Shown here: positions 14,144 to 21,589 of the stretch, piece after piece | Layout: the number at the start of each line of letters is the position of its first letter | Position numbering within the stretch: position 1 is the first letter of the stretch | DNA from: a virus | Length of the DNA: 24,390 bases | IMG/VR virus record: IMGVR_UViG_3300025759_000671 | Location: 1 to 24,390 of that record | Reading direction: 5' to 3' (one strand) | Position numbers and translations under genes: made by a program | The notes under the pieces: model-generated | The model's database searches: none | Told to the model about the DNA's origin: nothing | The model's input: the letters and a program-made list of their open reading frames with translations, nothing else

Positions 14144-14481
14144 TAATTTAACTCCTTATCACGTTTCTGTTTTAAAAATTCAAGAAAGTCAATAACATTA
14201 TCTTCATCATCAAACTCTGCTATAGAGTTAATAGTTAGATCATTGTTATCAGTTTTCTTGTCATCAGCAAAACCACGGAGGCCCCATAGAAACGTAGAAT
14301 GAGGGTCAGTAGTTGCCATCTTTATCATGCCTCTAGCAATTGTAGAACATAATTCGTACTCTTCTGTGGTCATCTTAGTCCTAGAATCCATAACAATTCC
14401 ACAGGTAAAACCTTTTTCCCAAGGTGTTACTAAAACTTTTATAGCATTTTTAAATATTGACTTATCAAATTTTTTTGTCAT
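14143..14481 (-). CDS. Hypothetical protein, 112 aa
   Basis: A small mixed alpha/beta protein with LVTPWEKGFTCGIVMDSRTK, TTEEYELCSTIARGMIKMA and HSTFLWGLRGFADD. The C-terminal third is acidic and ends in a helix (VIDFLEFLKQKRDKELN). Its Cys residues are not in an obvious metal motif. The start overlaps the previous stop as ATGA and the stop overlaps the phosphoesterase start as TAATG, so the two are likely coupled. I recognise no family. Confidence 0.75.
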   Translation of the reverse strand: MTKKFDKSIFKNAIKVLVTPWEKGFTCGIVMDSRTKMTTEEYELCSTIARGMIKMATTDPHSTFLWGLRGFADDKKTDNNDLTINSIAEFDDEDNVIDFLEFLKQKRDKELN

Positions 14482-14642
14482 AACTTTTTAAAATATTTGT
14501 AATCAAACGGTACAACTTTCCATTCAATAGACTTTTTAAATTTATTCCTTTTGGCATAGTCAGTTGCTTCTTTTTCTGAGTCCCATATTTCATTTGTAAA
14601 TATTCTCCACTTATCATTATCTTTTATTATTAAACAATACAT
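14478..14642 (-). CDS. Small hypothetical protein, 54 aa
   Basis: The frame opens at ATG 14642, 11 nt after a strong hairpin, and closes at TGA overlapping the next start (ATGA). The product, MYCLIIKDNDKWRIFTNEIW followed by DSEKEATDYAKRNKFKK and a beta-like end WKVVPFDYKYFKKL, has a beta-alpha-beta look and a sensible amino acid mix. There is no strong Shine-Dalgarno. It occupies most of the gap between exonuclease and the next gene. No family is recognised. Confidence 0.65.
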   Translation of the reverse strand: MYCLIIKDNDKWRIFTNEIWDSEKEATDYAKRNKFKKSIEWKVVPFDYKYFKKL

Positions 14643-14652
14643 AGTTGGTAAA

Positions 14653-14687
14653 GGTGAGCACTAGACCCCTCAAAACTAATACTCACC
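14653..14687 (-). promoter_or_regulatory. Intercistronic RNA hairpin after the exonuclease gene
   Basis: On the - strand, GGTGAGTATTAG (14687-14676) pairs with CTAGTGCTCACC (14664-14653) over 12 bp with two G-U pairs and an 11-nt loop containing GAGGGG. It starts 3 nt after the exonuclease stop. Only three T follow, so it is not a standard terminator. It may be an RNA processing or stability element, a partial terminator, or a protein-binding hairpin. Confidence 0.7.
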
Positions 14688-14690
14688 CAG

Positions 14691-15581
14691 TTACGCAGAC
14701 TCTTCCTCCTGTTTAGGATTATTAACCTCCGTATACCAAACCCATTTAGGGTTCTTACCTTTAGATTGCTGTTGTGGTAACAACTGCAATTTACTTCCCC
14801 AACAAGGAAGTTTGTATGGGCAGAATGAACAAGCTAAGCCCAAAACTTTATTACCCGTAGGTTTACCTCTGAATGTTTCTTCAATAGCATCATACTGTCT
14901 CTTAAAAGGTATACCATCTTTAATTGCTTTTACATTATCTTTAGCTTTTTTTATAGCTTCACTTTTATATGGCTCTACAAGTTTAGGTGTTTCACAAACA
15001 GCCCATTCACCTGTAGATTTATTAATTGCTATCCAGCCTCCAAAATCTTTGTTCTGACTTTCGCTATATAAAAAACCTTGTGATGCATAACCAAAGGTAT
15101 CATCCTTAACAACTTCTTGAAATCCACCTTCTTCTCCAAATTTTTTATCAAATGAATATGGTGATGCACTTTTAATATCCCATATCTTGTTCTCAATTTC
15201 AACATCTTGCTTGCCTTCAATTTTATTTCCTTCAAATTCATACGTAACTTTTTTCTGTTCATTCTTTACATTTACTCCTGCTGATTTCATAATAAATAAA
15301 GCTAGTGCCTCAATGAGGTCACCAAATGTATTTCTTATTTTTACATTGTAAGGTTGTCCTTCACCTTTTACACCTTTAGCTTCCATTTGTAATTGGCAAA
15401 GAGGTCTACCTGCATTAGACATTCTAATTTCAAACTTAGATCTTCTGTCATCAGTAAACTGTTTTAGTAAGGCGTTTTTACACGCCTCACCAAACTCCTC
15501 TACAAGTTTTTTGTCTGCTTGTACAGGACTCTTAGACACCTTGTCTAGATACTTTTGTACTTTAATAAGTATATCACTCAT
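14691..15581 (-). CDS. PD-(D/E)XK exonuclease, Cas4/RecB-like with probable Fe-S cysteines, 296 aa
   Basis: The nuclease core reads FGDLIEAL (Glu91), EGKQDVEIENKIWDIKSAS (Asp126, then Asp135-x-Lys137), and GYASQGFLYS with the Tyr165/Gln168 motif typical of RecB and Cas4. Three cysteines, Cys251, Cys254 and Cys260 (CSFCPYKLPC), plus a candidate fourth at Cys62, match the Fe-S arrangement of Cas4/AddB-type nucleases. It probably resects DNA ends for recombination or degrades host DNA. It lies directly after the SSB-like gene (TAATG), as expected for a single-strand recombination pair. No Cas genes are nearby, so it is a phage exonuclease rather than CRISPR adaptation. Confidence 0.87.
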   Translation of the reverse strand: MSDILIKVQKYLDKVSKSPVQADKKLVEEFGEACKNALLKQFTDDRRSKFEIRMSNAGRPLCQLQMEAKGVKGEGQPYNVKIRNTFGDLIEALALFIMKSAGVNVKNEQKKVTYEFEGNKIEGKQDVEIENKIWDIKSASPYSFDKKFGEEGGFQEVVKDDTFGYASQGFLYSESQNKDFGGWIAINKSTGEWAVCETPKLVEPYKSEAIKKAKDNVKAIKDGIPFKRQYDAIEETFRGKPTGNKVLGLACSFCPYKLPCWGSKLQLLPQQQSKGKNPKWVWYTEVNNPKQEEESA

Positions 15582-16441
15582 TAACTAGCAAGCACCTGCT
15601 CAGGTAATTTGTCATCAAGTTCTTCAACAACTTTAGCATCTACAGAATCTGATCCAGTAGGACTATTAGATTTAGATTTATTATATAAACCAATAACCTC
15701 TTCATTTTCTGTATCTATAGACTCTTGGAATACTTTTAAAGTTTCCATATCAGCATCTGACAACTGTAAATTAGCATCAGCATTTACAATTATTTCAGGT
15801 ACATAGAATACATTGCCACCTTTTTTCTGACGTTTAGTTTCAAGTGATAGAGTAGAATTAAACATAAGTTTTTTTCTTTTCTTCAATTGATCTAACGCAG
15901 CACTTACTGGTGAGAATGCTGTACCTGTTACTCTATATAGAACAGGTAAGTTTTCTACTGAATGATCTTTACCTTGTGCAGTTTTACCATCTTTAAAAGA
16001 TAATAAACCATAGATAAGTTTATAACATCTAATAGTTCTTTGCTGTTCTAATTGTTCAGGTGTAAGATTTGCTCTTTCTTTGTAAGCTATCTTGCCACAT
16101 TTAGTTCCACCTAAAATATCTATAGCCTCTTCTTTCCAGCTTTTAAATATAATAGATCTATTTACATACTCTCCTTTGTCAGCATCGTAGTGCATGTATT
16201 GCATTGCACTTATGAATGGCCTTAATGTTATGGGTTTACCATAAATATTTTGACCTATATTTGAATCATAAGTGTAGTAATGACCAACTGGTAATTGATT
16301 ACCATCGTCATCTTCAGGTGTTCGATTGATAGCTAATCTAGGTATGTTAACACCCATGTTAGATCCATCATCTTGACCAATTGCCTGCATGATTTGTTCA
16401 TCAGACATTCCTTTTATGTTTGTTAGTTGATTATCAGACAT
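15581..16441 (-). CDS. Putative single-stranded DNA-binding protein, 286 aa
   Basis: It is the first gene after a host-type promoter and has GGAGG before its ATG. The middle (about 45-235) contains alternating strands with NIYGKPITLRPFISAM, YKLIYGLLSFKDG, VLYRVTGTAFSPVSAAL and NVFYVPEIIVNAD, which could be an OB-like fold. The C-terminus from about 240 is low complexity and acidic (DSVDAKVVEELDDKLPEQ), as in phage SSBs such as T7 gp2.5. The location between polymerase and exonuclease fits. No motif proves DNA binding, so the call is by size, acidic tail and neighbours. A recombination mediator is the alternative. Confidence 0.6.
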   Translation of the reverse strand: MSDNQLTNIKGMSDEQIMQAIGQDDGSNMGVNIPRLAINRTPEDDDGNQLPVGHYYTYDSNIGQNIYGKPITLRPFISAMQYMHYDADKGEYVNRSIIFKSWKEEAIDILGGTKCGKIAYKERANLTPEQLEQQRTIRCYKLIYGLLSFKDGKTAQGKDHSVENLPVLYRVTGTAFSPVSAALDQLKKRKKLMFNSTLSLETKRQKKGGNVFYVPEIIVNADANLQLSDADMETLKVFQESIDTENEEVIGLYNKSKSNSPTGSDSVDAKVVEELDDKLPEQVLAS

Positions 16442-16464
16442 TTGTCCTCCATTTTATTAATTTG

Positions 16465-16493
16465 TATATACCACATTTTTACAAAAAAGTCAA
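16465..16493 (-). promoter_or_regulatory. Host sigma-70-type promoter for the SSB/exonuclease genes
   Basis: On the - strand, -35 TTGACT (16493-16488), a 17-bp spacer and -10 TATATA (16470-16465), with an extended TGG just before the -10. Start of transcription would be near 16458, giving a short leader with GGAGG before the ATG at 16441. It sits immediately after the 27-residue micro-ORF. It shares TGCTTGAC and a TTTTTG(C/T)AAAA spacer with the element at 23606. Confidence 0.8.
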
Positions 16494-16496
16494 GCA

Positions 16497-16580
16497 TTAT
16501 TTTATAAATGGATCAATAAAAAAACCTATTAAAACCCACAATCCTATTACAGAAAATAGTATGTTAATTATATCTAACAT
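16497..16580 (-). CDS. Single-TM micropeptide, 27 aa
   Basis: The ATG at 16580 overlaps the stop of the previous gene (16576-16574), with GGAG about 10 nt upstream. The product, MLDIINILFSVIGLWVLIGF plus FIDPFIK, is one transmembrane segment. The stop lies 3 nt before the -35 of the SSB promoter. This region would otherwise be empty between 16442 and 16573. The stop-start overlap and clean TM pattern support it; its role is unknown. Confidence 0.55.
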   Translation of the reverse strand: MLDIINILFSVIGLWVLIGFFIDPFIK

Positions 16581-16792
16581 ATTTTTGTATCTCCTTTTAT
16601 TACTTTGACTTCTAAACCATCTGAGTGTGCAAAGTATTTAAACGTACTAAGAAACTCGTGGTTCTCATATATATACATAGTAGAAGGTTCTACCATGCAT
16701 CTGCCTTTTAACTCCGTGTATTCTAGATAAGCACCATAATCTGAGTCATCGTACTCATCCAAAGTTTCAAGAGCCTCTATTGTTTTTCTCAT
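16574..16792 (-). CDS. Small acidic protein, 72 aa
   Basis: I place the start at 16792 (MRKTIEALETLDEYDD) because GGAGG precedes it by 4 nt and the ATG overlaps the polymerase stop as ATGA; an ATG at 16816 lies inside the polymerase gene without such a site. The protein has an acidic N-terminal helix and a beta-like C-terminal half (STMYIYENHEFLSTFKYFAH, then GLEVKVIKGDTKI). No family is recognised. It is coupled to the polymerase and might assist it. Confidence 0.7.
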   Translation of the reverse strand: MRKTIEALETLDEYDDSDYGAYLEYTELKGRCMVEPSTMYIYENHEFLSTFKYFAHSDGLEVKVIKGDTKIC

Positions 16793-18825
16793 ATTGCCTC
16801 CTTCATATTTAACCAATCATATCCTATTTTAAGTTCCGTGTCAAGTGGTACATTAAAATTAATATCATAATACTTTTTTAATGCAGGTATTACATCTGCA
16901 GTTCCTTTATTAAAAATATCAGCCATCAATCTTTCTTCACCAGGATATACATCTGCGATAATAGAATCGTGCACTGTATTTATTAACAAACTTTTTACTT
17001 TCTTTTCTCTCATTAGATTATAAATATTTATACAGGCTAATGGTACAATATCTGCTGTAGCAAATCCTTGCACAGGATAATTTTTTATTTGTGTACCATA
17101 TGTAGATCCACCCCAGGGTGTACGTTCAGCATATGGAAAAGAATATTCTCTACCTGTTGGTAGTTTAACTCTTTTAAATCTAATAGCTTCGCTTTGTAAT
17201 TTTTCATGCCAAGTTTTTATATCTTTATACTTCTCTAAAAATTTAGTATAATATCTTTTCTCGTCTTCAGTTCCTGTTGTACCACCATACAAAGGTTTAA
17301 ATGTATGTGCCTTTGCATCTTGTCTTGATACACCAATAATATCTGCAGTGTATTGATGAACATCTATTTTATTTTTTATATCTTCCATACCCTGTTTATC
17401 TTGTGATAAAAATACAGCAGTTCTAAATTCTAACTGTGCAAAGTCTATCTCTATTATCTTACCATCTTTAAATCTAGATGATACAACTTTACGAATAGGA
17501 AATGTTTTACCTCTAGGTTGGTTTTGAAAGTTTGGATCTCTACTAGATAGTCTACCTGTAGCTGTAACAGCTTGCATAAACTTAGGATGTAAAAAACCTT
17601 TTTCATTTGTAAAGTTTTTTAATCCTTCAACAAATGTATGTAAGTAAGTATCAACTGCATTGTGCCGTACAATGGCATCTATAAAAGTTTTAAACTCACC
17701 CTCTGCTTCACCTGCTATTTTAGTTAATGTAAGTTTGTCTGTTCTAAATCCAGCTTCTGCAATATCATATACACTTCTAGGTCTTTGTTGGAATCCTGCA
17801 ACTCTACCCATACTAGAATATGTATAACCATCACCCTCACATATTTCACACTTAGTATAATTTTTATATGGACTTCCATCTTTTTTTATTTTTTTAATTA
17901 CACCCTTACCCTTGCAAGTATGACATTGTTCAGCAACAGTTTTAAATATTTTTTCAGAATTGTCTGCAACTAGATTTCTAAATTGCAATCTAGAAAAATT
18001 AGGTCGTCTTTTATTTTTACCTGTATTTTTATCTATACCTACATTAAATATCTTTGCCCAATGTTTTTTATCTTTTGGCTTTCTACTATAGATCAACCAA
18101 GATAATTGTTCAGGACTAGACAAATTAATTTTAGTATCTCCCATTTGTTTATATACAATCTTATCTATCTTTTGTTTTAAGTATGCAAACTCTGCCCTAT
18201 ATTCTTTTTCTACTTTAGCTAGCTCTTCTAAATTTATATTAATACCATTGGCTTCCATATCAGATAGCACAATTAAAAACTCATTCATCATTTTAGCTGT
18301 CATCAATAGGTGTTTATTCTTTGGCATTCTAAAGTCTGCCATCTGTGAATTAAATAAATCTCTAGTTATTTGAACATCCATTCTACCATACTCTTCAACT
18401 AAATTTACTGGTATGTTTTGAAAAGGTATACCCCTATCTGTAAATTCTTTTATACGACTATCTTTAGAACCAATACGTCTTCTTCTACAAGACATTTCTA
18501 ATGTTAAACTTTTTCTTATACCTCTATTTAATATATACTCCCCCAACATAGTATCATATACTCTACCAGTATATTTAAATCCAGCTTCAATCAACCACAT
18601 TAAATCAAACTTTATATTGTGACCTACTAATAATGTGGTCTTATCAAGTATAGATTGTATATTATGATAGCAACCTTTATCTATTCTTTCAGAATGGTTT
18701 GTAAAATAATACTCATCATTTATACCCACACTAACTAATATATTATCAGGGTGATAAGGTGATGGATCATACCCACCATTACTTGTAACTTGCCACGATG
18801 TTTCTACGTCTACTGTTGTAATCAT
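16789..18825 (-). CDS. Family A DNA polymerase with 3'-5' exonuclease, 678 aa
   Basis: The replicative polymerase. Exo motifs: VDVET (Asp6, Glu8), GHNIKFDLMW (Asp74) and YGRMD (Tyr146, Asp150). Polymerase motifs: EIDFAQLEFR (Asp461), the O-helix RQDAKAHTFKPLYGG (Arg501, Lys505, Phe509, Tyr513) and VHDS (Asp620). The position equal to E. coli Pol I Phe762 is Phe here, and the usual Gly after it is Lys. Between exo and palm, residues 301-333 hold two CxxCxGxG-like knuckles (Cys301/304 and Cys326/329), an apparent zinc-finger insertion not found in T7 polymerase. Length is close to T7 gp5 (704). It is coupled by ATGA to the genes on both sides. Confidence 0.97.
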   Translation of the reverse strand: MITTVDVETSWQVTSNGGYDPSPYHPDNILVSVGINDEYYFTNHSERIDKGCYHNIQSILDKTTLLVGHNIKFDLMWLIEAGFKYTGRVYDTMLGEYILNRGIRKSLTLEMSCRRRRIGSKDSRIKEFTDRGIPFQNIPVNLVEEYGRMDVQITRDLFNSQMADFRMPKNKHLLMTAKMMNEFLIVLSDMEANGININLEELAKVEKEYRAEFAYLKQKIDKIVYKQMGDTKINLSSPEQLSWLIYSRKPKDKKHWAKIFNVGIDKNTGKNKRRPNFSRLQFRNLVADNSEKIFKTVAEQCHTCKGKGVIKKIKKDGSPYKNYTKCEICEGDGYTYSSMGRVAGFQQRPRSVYDIAEAGFRTDKLTLTKIAGEAEGEFKTFIDAIVRHNAVDTYLHTFVEGLKNFTNEKGFLHPKFMQAVTATGRLSSRDPNFQNQPRGKTFPIRKVVSSRFKDGKIIEIDFAQLEFRTAVFLSQDKQGMEDIKNKIDVHQYTADIIGVSRQDAKAHTFKPLYGGTTGTEDEKRYYTKFLEKYKDIKTWHEKLQSEAIRFKRVKLPTGREYSFPYAERTPWGGSTYGTQIKNYPVQGFATADIVPLACINIYNLMREKKVKSLLINTVHDSIIADVYPGEERLMADIFNKGTADVIPALKKYYDINFNVPLDTELKIGYDWLNMKEAI

Positions 18826-19022
18826 AAATTTCTTTCCACTTCTGCTATTGTAATAATATATTCTTTACCTTTGTAATTTATTTCAAGATCACGTTCAAAT
18901 TCTTTTTTGTAATTAATAAAAAAACCTGATCCCACACACTCTAAATTTTTATGCTTGTCCATAAACCTTTGAAATATATTGCCTATTTCTAATACTCTTG
19001 ATGGTTTTATTTTAGACTTCAT
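18822..19022 (-). CDS. Small hypothetical protein between helicase and polymerase, 66 aa
   Basis: The start overlaps the helicase gene by 11 nt and the stop overlaps the polymerase start as ATGA. The sequence has a basic N-terminal helix (MKSKIKPSRVLEIGNIFQRF) and a beta-hairpin-like C-terminal half (GSGFFINYKKEF, then INYKGKEYIITIAEV). No family is recognised. The tight link to helicase and polymerase suggests a replication accessory role, by context only. Confidence 0.75.
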   Translation of the reverse strand: MKSKIKPSRVLEIGNIFQRFMDKHKNLECVGSGFFINYKKEFERDLEINYKGKEYIITIAEVERNL

Positions 19023-20223
19023 ATCTGCTTATGCTCCTTCTAATGGTACATGATGGCTCACCATGATAACCATTTATTTTATTTTTACTTATACATAATG
19101 TTCTTATTTTATTTTCTGCATCAGAGTTAGAGTTTCTACCTATACCTATAATGATGTCTGCTTCTGCAGCTTTACCTGTCTTAGAGTTTTCCATCATATC
19201 AAATGATATACTATTTCTATTGTGTGCATCTGCTGATGCTTGTGATATAGCTATCACAGCACAATCTCTTCTCTTTGCTATCTCTCTTACACTTGTATAT
19301 ATCTGCCTTAACTTTTCATCTGTTCTAGCAAATGTACCTGTAACATTTATTTTATCTAACTGATCTATAACTATTATATCAGGTTTATGTTTATCACAAT
19401 GTGCATCTATATCTTCCATAGACCAATCAACTGTATCAAACATAGCTATGTTATCTTTTATTTCACTCCAAGCATTTTGTGCTATCTCTTTATCCTGTAT
19501 TATTTCTTCCCTAGTCATACCCGTATAGCAAGATATGGCTCTCATCTGTGTCCTAATAGCAGGTTCCTCATTTATAAATGCATGTACCTTTGCACCTTGT
19601 TCAGCAAATCCTTCAGGTCCTGCACACAAGCTAACCCAAAAAGCTGTCTTGCCTGTCTCAGGTCTAGCAAATGCAATCATAAGATTACCACCACCAATAC
19701 CACCTACATTTTCTTTTAGCACAGGTATATTAAACTTCCATTTAGTAGTTACATCAAGTAATCCTAATACTTCTTTTACATCACTTGTAACTGCAGGTGT
19801 CTTTTCTTCGTCACCTTGTTTATGATTTTCTATCATACCAGCTATATCAGTAAAGTTTGCATCTTTACCATTAAATATTTCTGTAGCTTCAACAGCTATT
19901 CGTTGTGCTAAATCTCTATCAGATAAGATACGCATTATATCTTTTGCTATTTCTTTACTAGGTTCTTGTATTTCTTTTATATCTTCTACTAACTCACTAA
20001 ACTTTTCTTTTGCAGCACGAGTTAATGCAGGATTAAATATAGCAGTATGCAAAGAATATAATTCATCAACACTTATATCATCTGAATATTTTGCATGTGC
20101 TTTTTGTATTGTATCAAACAAAGAACTTATATCTCCTGTAAATATAGTAGGAGATATAGTGCCTTTGTATTTTGTATAGAATGCTTTACCAAGCATTAGT
20201 CTAAGCATTTGTTTTTCTATCAT
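19012..20223 (-). CDS. Replicative DNA helicase, DnaB/T7 gp4 C-terminal type, 403 aa
   Basis: A RecA-like SF4 helicase domain occupies about residues 160-403. Walker A is ARPETGKT (186-193), the catalytic glutamate region is FINEEP (Glu219/220), Walker B is PDIIVIDQLD (Asp287), the sensor is ISQAS (Gln328) and the C-terminal segment ISKNKINGYHGE carries the Lys finger region. The first 150 residues are helical and may form the primase-interacting N-terminal domain. It unwinds DNA ahead of the polymerase as a hexamer. It overlaps the primase gene by 23 nt; together the two equal T7 gp4 split into separate proteins. Confidence 0.94.
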   Translation of the reverse strand: MIEKQMLRLMLGKAFYTKYKGTISPTIFTGDISSLFDTIQKAHAKYSDDISVDELYSLHTAIFNPALTRAAKEKFSELVEDIKEIQEPSKEIAKDIMRILSDRDLAQRIAVEATEIFNGKDANFTDIAGMIENHKQGDEEKTPAVTSDVKEVLGLLDVTTKWKFNIPVLKENVGGIGGGNLMIAFARPETGKTAFWVSLCAGPEGFAEQGAKVHAFINEEPAIRTQMRAISCYTGMTREEIIQDKEIAQNAWSEIKDNIAMFDTVDWSMEDIDAHCDKHKPDIIVIDQLDKINVTGTFARTDEKLRQIYTSVREIAKRRDCAVIAISQASADAHNRNSISFDMMENSKTGKAAEADIIIGIGRNSNSDAENKIRTLCISKNKINGYHGEPSCTIRRSISRYEV

Positions 20224-21010
20224 AAAACATCTCCCTTATTTGTTCTGTATTAAAGTATTTAAGGTCATCTTCTAATGGTTTAACTACGACATTGTCAAAC
20301 CCTGACGACCTTAAATCTTTAGCTATATCATATGCTTTTGTTGTGGCATCTCTGTCTAAACATATGTATAGTTTTTTATACGGTTTTAAATGACTCTTAT
20401 GTAAATCTTTTAATTTTGTACCCATAATTGCAATACCAGTAAGTATGTTAGATACAGCACAAGCTGATGGACAATCTTCTACTATAACTGCATCATCACA
20501 CTCACCACATTTAAATGGTACATCTTTATTACCATACATAAACCATTTAGGATAAACATTTTTATTTAATCCTCTACCTACTGCACCAACAAATTTATGT
20601 GAGTATCTATTTTTAATTAAGAACACAACTCTATCTTGCTTTACATCATACTTAATATCTGCTCTACCCCACGACCAAGCCTCCCAACAATTATTATTTG
20701 ATAACCATCGCATTGCTTTTTCATTTGAATATATACCTTGAAAACTATCAGGTATTTTAAACTCATCATTTTCTATATATAATTCTGTATTTCCTTCCAA
20801 TACTTTTTGTACATATTTCATATCTTTTTCTCCTTGTTTTTTTCCTTTTGCTTTACATGACGCATGAAAACAAAACCAATTTAAATTATTTTCTGTAGTA
20901 TCAACTGCTAGTGTATTTAAATTTTTACAGAAGGGACAATCCATTCTCATCTGTGTATCGGGTGGAACAAACAATCCCTGCACTACTTGTAGTTGTTGTC
21001 TATAATTCAA
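20201..21010 (-). CDS. DNA primase with zinc finger and Toprim domain, 269 aa
   Basis: The N-terminal zinc-binding domain has CPFC (Cys25, Cys28) and CFHASC (Cys47, Cys52) and would read the priming site. A linker domain follows, then Toprim with VIVEDCPSA (Glu178) and CLDRD (Asp219, Asp221) and a terminal PLEDDLKYF. It makes RNA primers for lagging-strand synthesis. Layout and length fit the primase half of T7 gp4. It is encoded separately from, but overlaps, the helicase gene. Confidence 0.93.
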   Translation of the reverse strand: MNYRQQLQVVQGLFVPPDTQMRMDCPFCKNLNTLAVDTTENNLNWFCFHASCKAKGKKQGEKDMKYVQKVLEGNTELYIENDEFKIPDSFQGIYSNEKAMRWLSNNNCWEAWSWGRADIKYDVKQDRVVFLIKNRYSHKFVGAVGRGLNKNVYPKWFMYGNKDVPFKCGECDDAVIVEDCPSACAVSNILTGIAIMGTKLKDLHKSHLKPYKKLYICLDRDATTKAYDIAKDLRSSGFDNVVVKPLEDDLKYFNTEQIREMFYDRKTNA

Positions 21011-21012
21011 TC

Positions 21013-21210
21013 TTATAATTCCTCGTATGTTATTCTCACATCTTGTGAGTAAAATTTATCTCTTTCAAGAGATAGCTTTTTGGTAAGGATAAGGTGTGTA
21101 GCCTCATCATTTATTCTATCTGCATCTACTATTCCTGAAAGTGGTAATGTGTATTGTCCTGTGTATCCTAATCCAAATACTTTTATGAGGTAGTTTTTCT
21201 CTGTTTCCAT
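21013..21210 (-). CDS. Small hypothetical protein ahead of primase, 65 aa
   Basis: AAGGAG precedes the ATG at a normal distance. The sequence METEKNYLIKVFGLGYTGQY then TLPLSGIVDADRINDEATHL looks like a small beta-sheet protein, ending in VRITYEEL. It has no cysteine or TM segment. It ends 2 nt before the primase start. A TTGACA element lies just upstream and might drive the replication genes. No family is recognised. Confidence 0.75.
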   Translation of the reverse strand: METEKNYLIKVFGLGYTGQYTLPLSGIVDADRINDEATHLILTKKLSLERDKFYSQDVRITYEEL

Positions 21211-21216
21211 TGTTTC

Positions 21217-21245
21217 TCCTTATCATACTTTTATTTATTTGTCAA
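21217..21245 (-). promoter_or_regulatory. Weak possible promoter upstream of the primase block
   Basis: TTGACA (21245-21240) with TAAGGA 17 bp further (21222-21217) and TGA before it as an extended -10. It shares the TTGACA and AAAAGTATG positions with the element at 23606. The -10 is poor and includes the Shine-Dalgarno. Transcription would begin at or near the ATG (21210), so the message would be leaderless. It may be only a relic or chance. Confidence 0.3.
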
Positions 21246-21342
21246 CTGATTTTTGTAAAATATTTTTTATTATTGTAACTTTGGGGTTTATATCTGTAGT
21301 CTTACAAGATGTAAGTAGCAATAATATAATTATATATTTCAT
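21235..21342 (-). CDS. Micro-lipoprotein, 35 aa
   Basis: The start overlaps the previous stop as ATGA. The product starts MKYIIILLLLTSCKTTD: a short Lys-containing N-region, a hydrophobic core and a textbook lipobox LTSC with Cys13 as the lipidated residue. Only 23 residues would remain after cleavage, ending KNILQKSVDK. Lys14 after the Cys gives no inner-membrane retention Asp, so the outer membrane is expected. Candidate roles are superinfection exclusion (as for T5 Llp) or an outer-membrane spanin far from the lysis block. No homology is claimed. Confidence 0.65.
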   Translation of the reverse strand: MKYIIILLLLTSCKTTDINPKVTIIKNILQKSVDK

Positions 21343-21461
21343 ATATTTAAAAGTTTATTGCGTAATTTTATAGCTAAATCCCATTTACCTTTTTCTCTAC
21401 ATCTTAATATCAAACACTTAAGTCTAAATATTAATTTAGTTTTTGCATTTCTTTGTTTCAT
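21339..21461 (-). CDS. Small basic protein, 40 aa
   Basis: Both ends are ATGA overlaps with neighbours, which strongly supports it. The product MKQRNAKTKLIFRLKCLILR then EKGKWDLAIKLRNKLL is a Lys/Arg-rich amphipathic helix pair with two Cys (C-x4-C). No family is recognised. As part of a four-gene chain in the early operon it may act on host RNA or membrane, but this is open. Confidence 0.6.
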   Translation of the reverse strand: MKQRNAKTKLIFRLKCLILRCREKGKWDLAIKLRNKLLNI

Positions 21462-21589
21462 TTTTTTCCTTTCTTTTTATGCCTACCCATATACCAATCC
21501 CCTGGCTCATAGTTCCATTTCTTTCCGTGATGACCTCTAATATCTGCATACCACATACGAAGTCTTACTATAAATTTTTTTAATGTCAT
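21458..21589 (-). CDS. Small basic Trp/Tyr-rich protein, 43 aa
   Basis: Linked by ATGA overlap to the genes on both sides. The sequence MTLKKFIVRLRMWYADIRGH then KKWNYEPGDWYMGRHKKKGK is basic and rich in aromatic residues. The middle WYADIRGHHGKKW might bind nucleic acid or membrane. I do not recognise a family. A + strand frame over the same bases (21358-21540) is not supported. Confidence 0.6.
   Translation of the reverse strand: MTLKKFIVRLRMWYADIRGHHGKKWNYEPGDWYMGRHKKKGKK

Noticed and set aside
14691-15581. Cas4-like nuclease as part of a CRISPR system
   Set aside because: There are no repeats or spacers and no cas1/cas2 in the window; phage exonucleases of this family are common.
17837-17925. 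CxxCxGxG repeats read as a DnaJ chaperone domain
   Set aside because: Only two knuckles are present and they lie in frame inside a complete DNA polymerase; there is no J domain.
19387-19719. + strand 110-aa frame opposite the helicase gene
   Set aside because: The helicase motifs on the - strand are unambiguous; the opposite frame has no start signal and a random composition.
21358-21540. + strand 60-aa frame in the gap before the primase block
   Set aside because: The - strand carries three small genes joined by ATGA over the same bases, which explain the region better.
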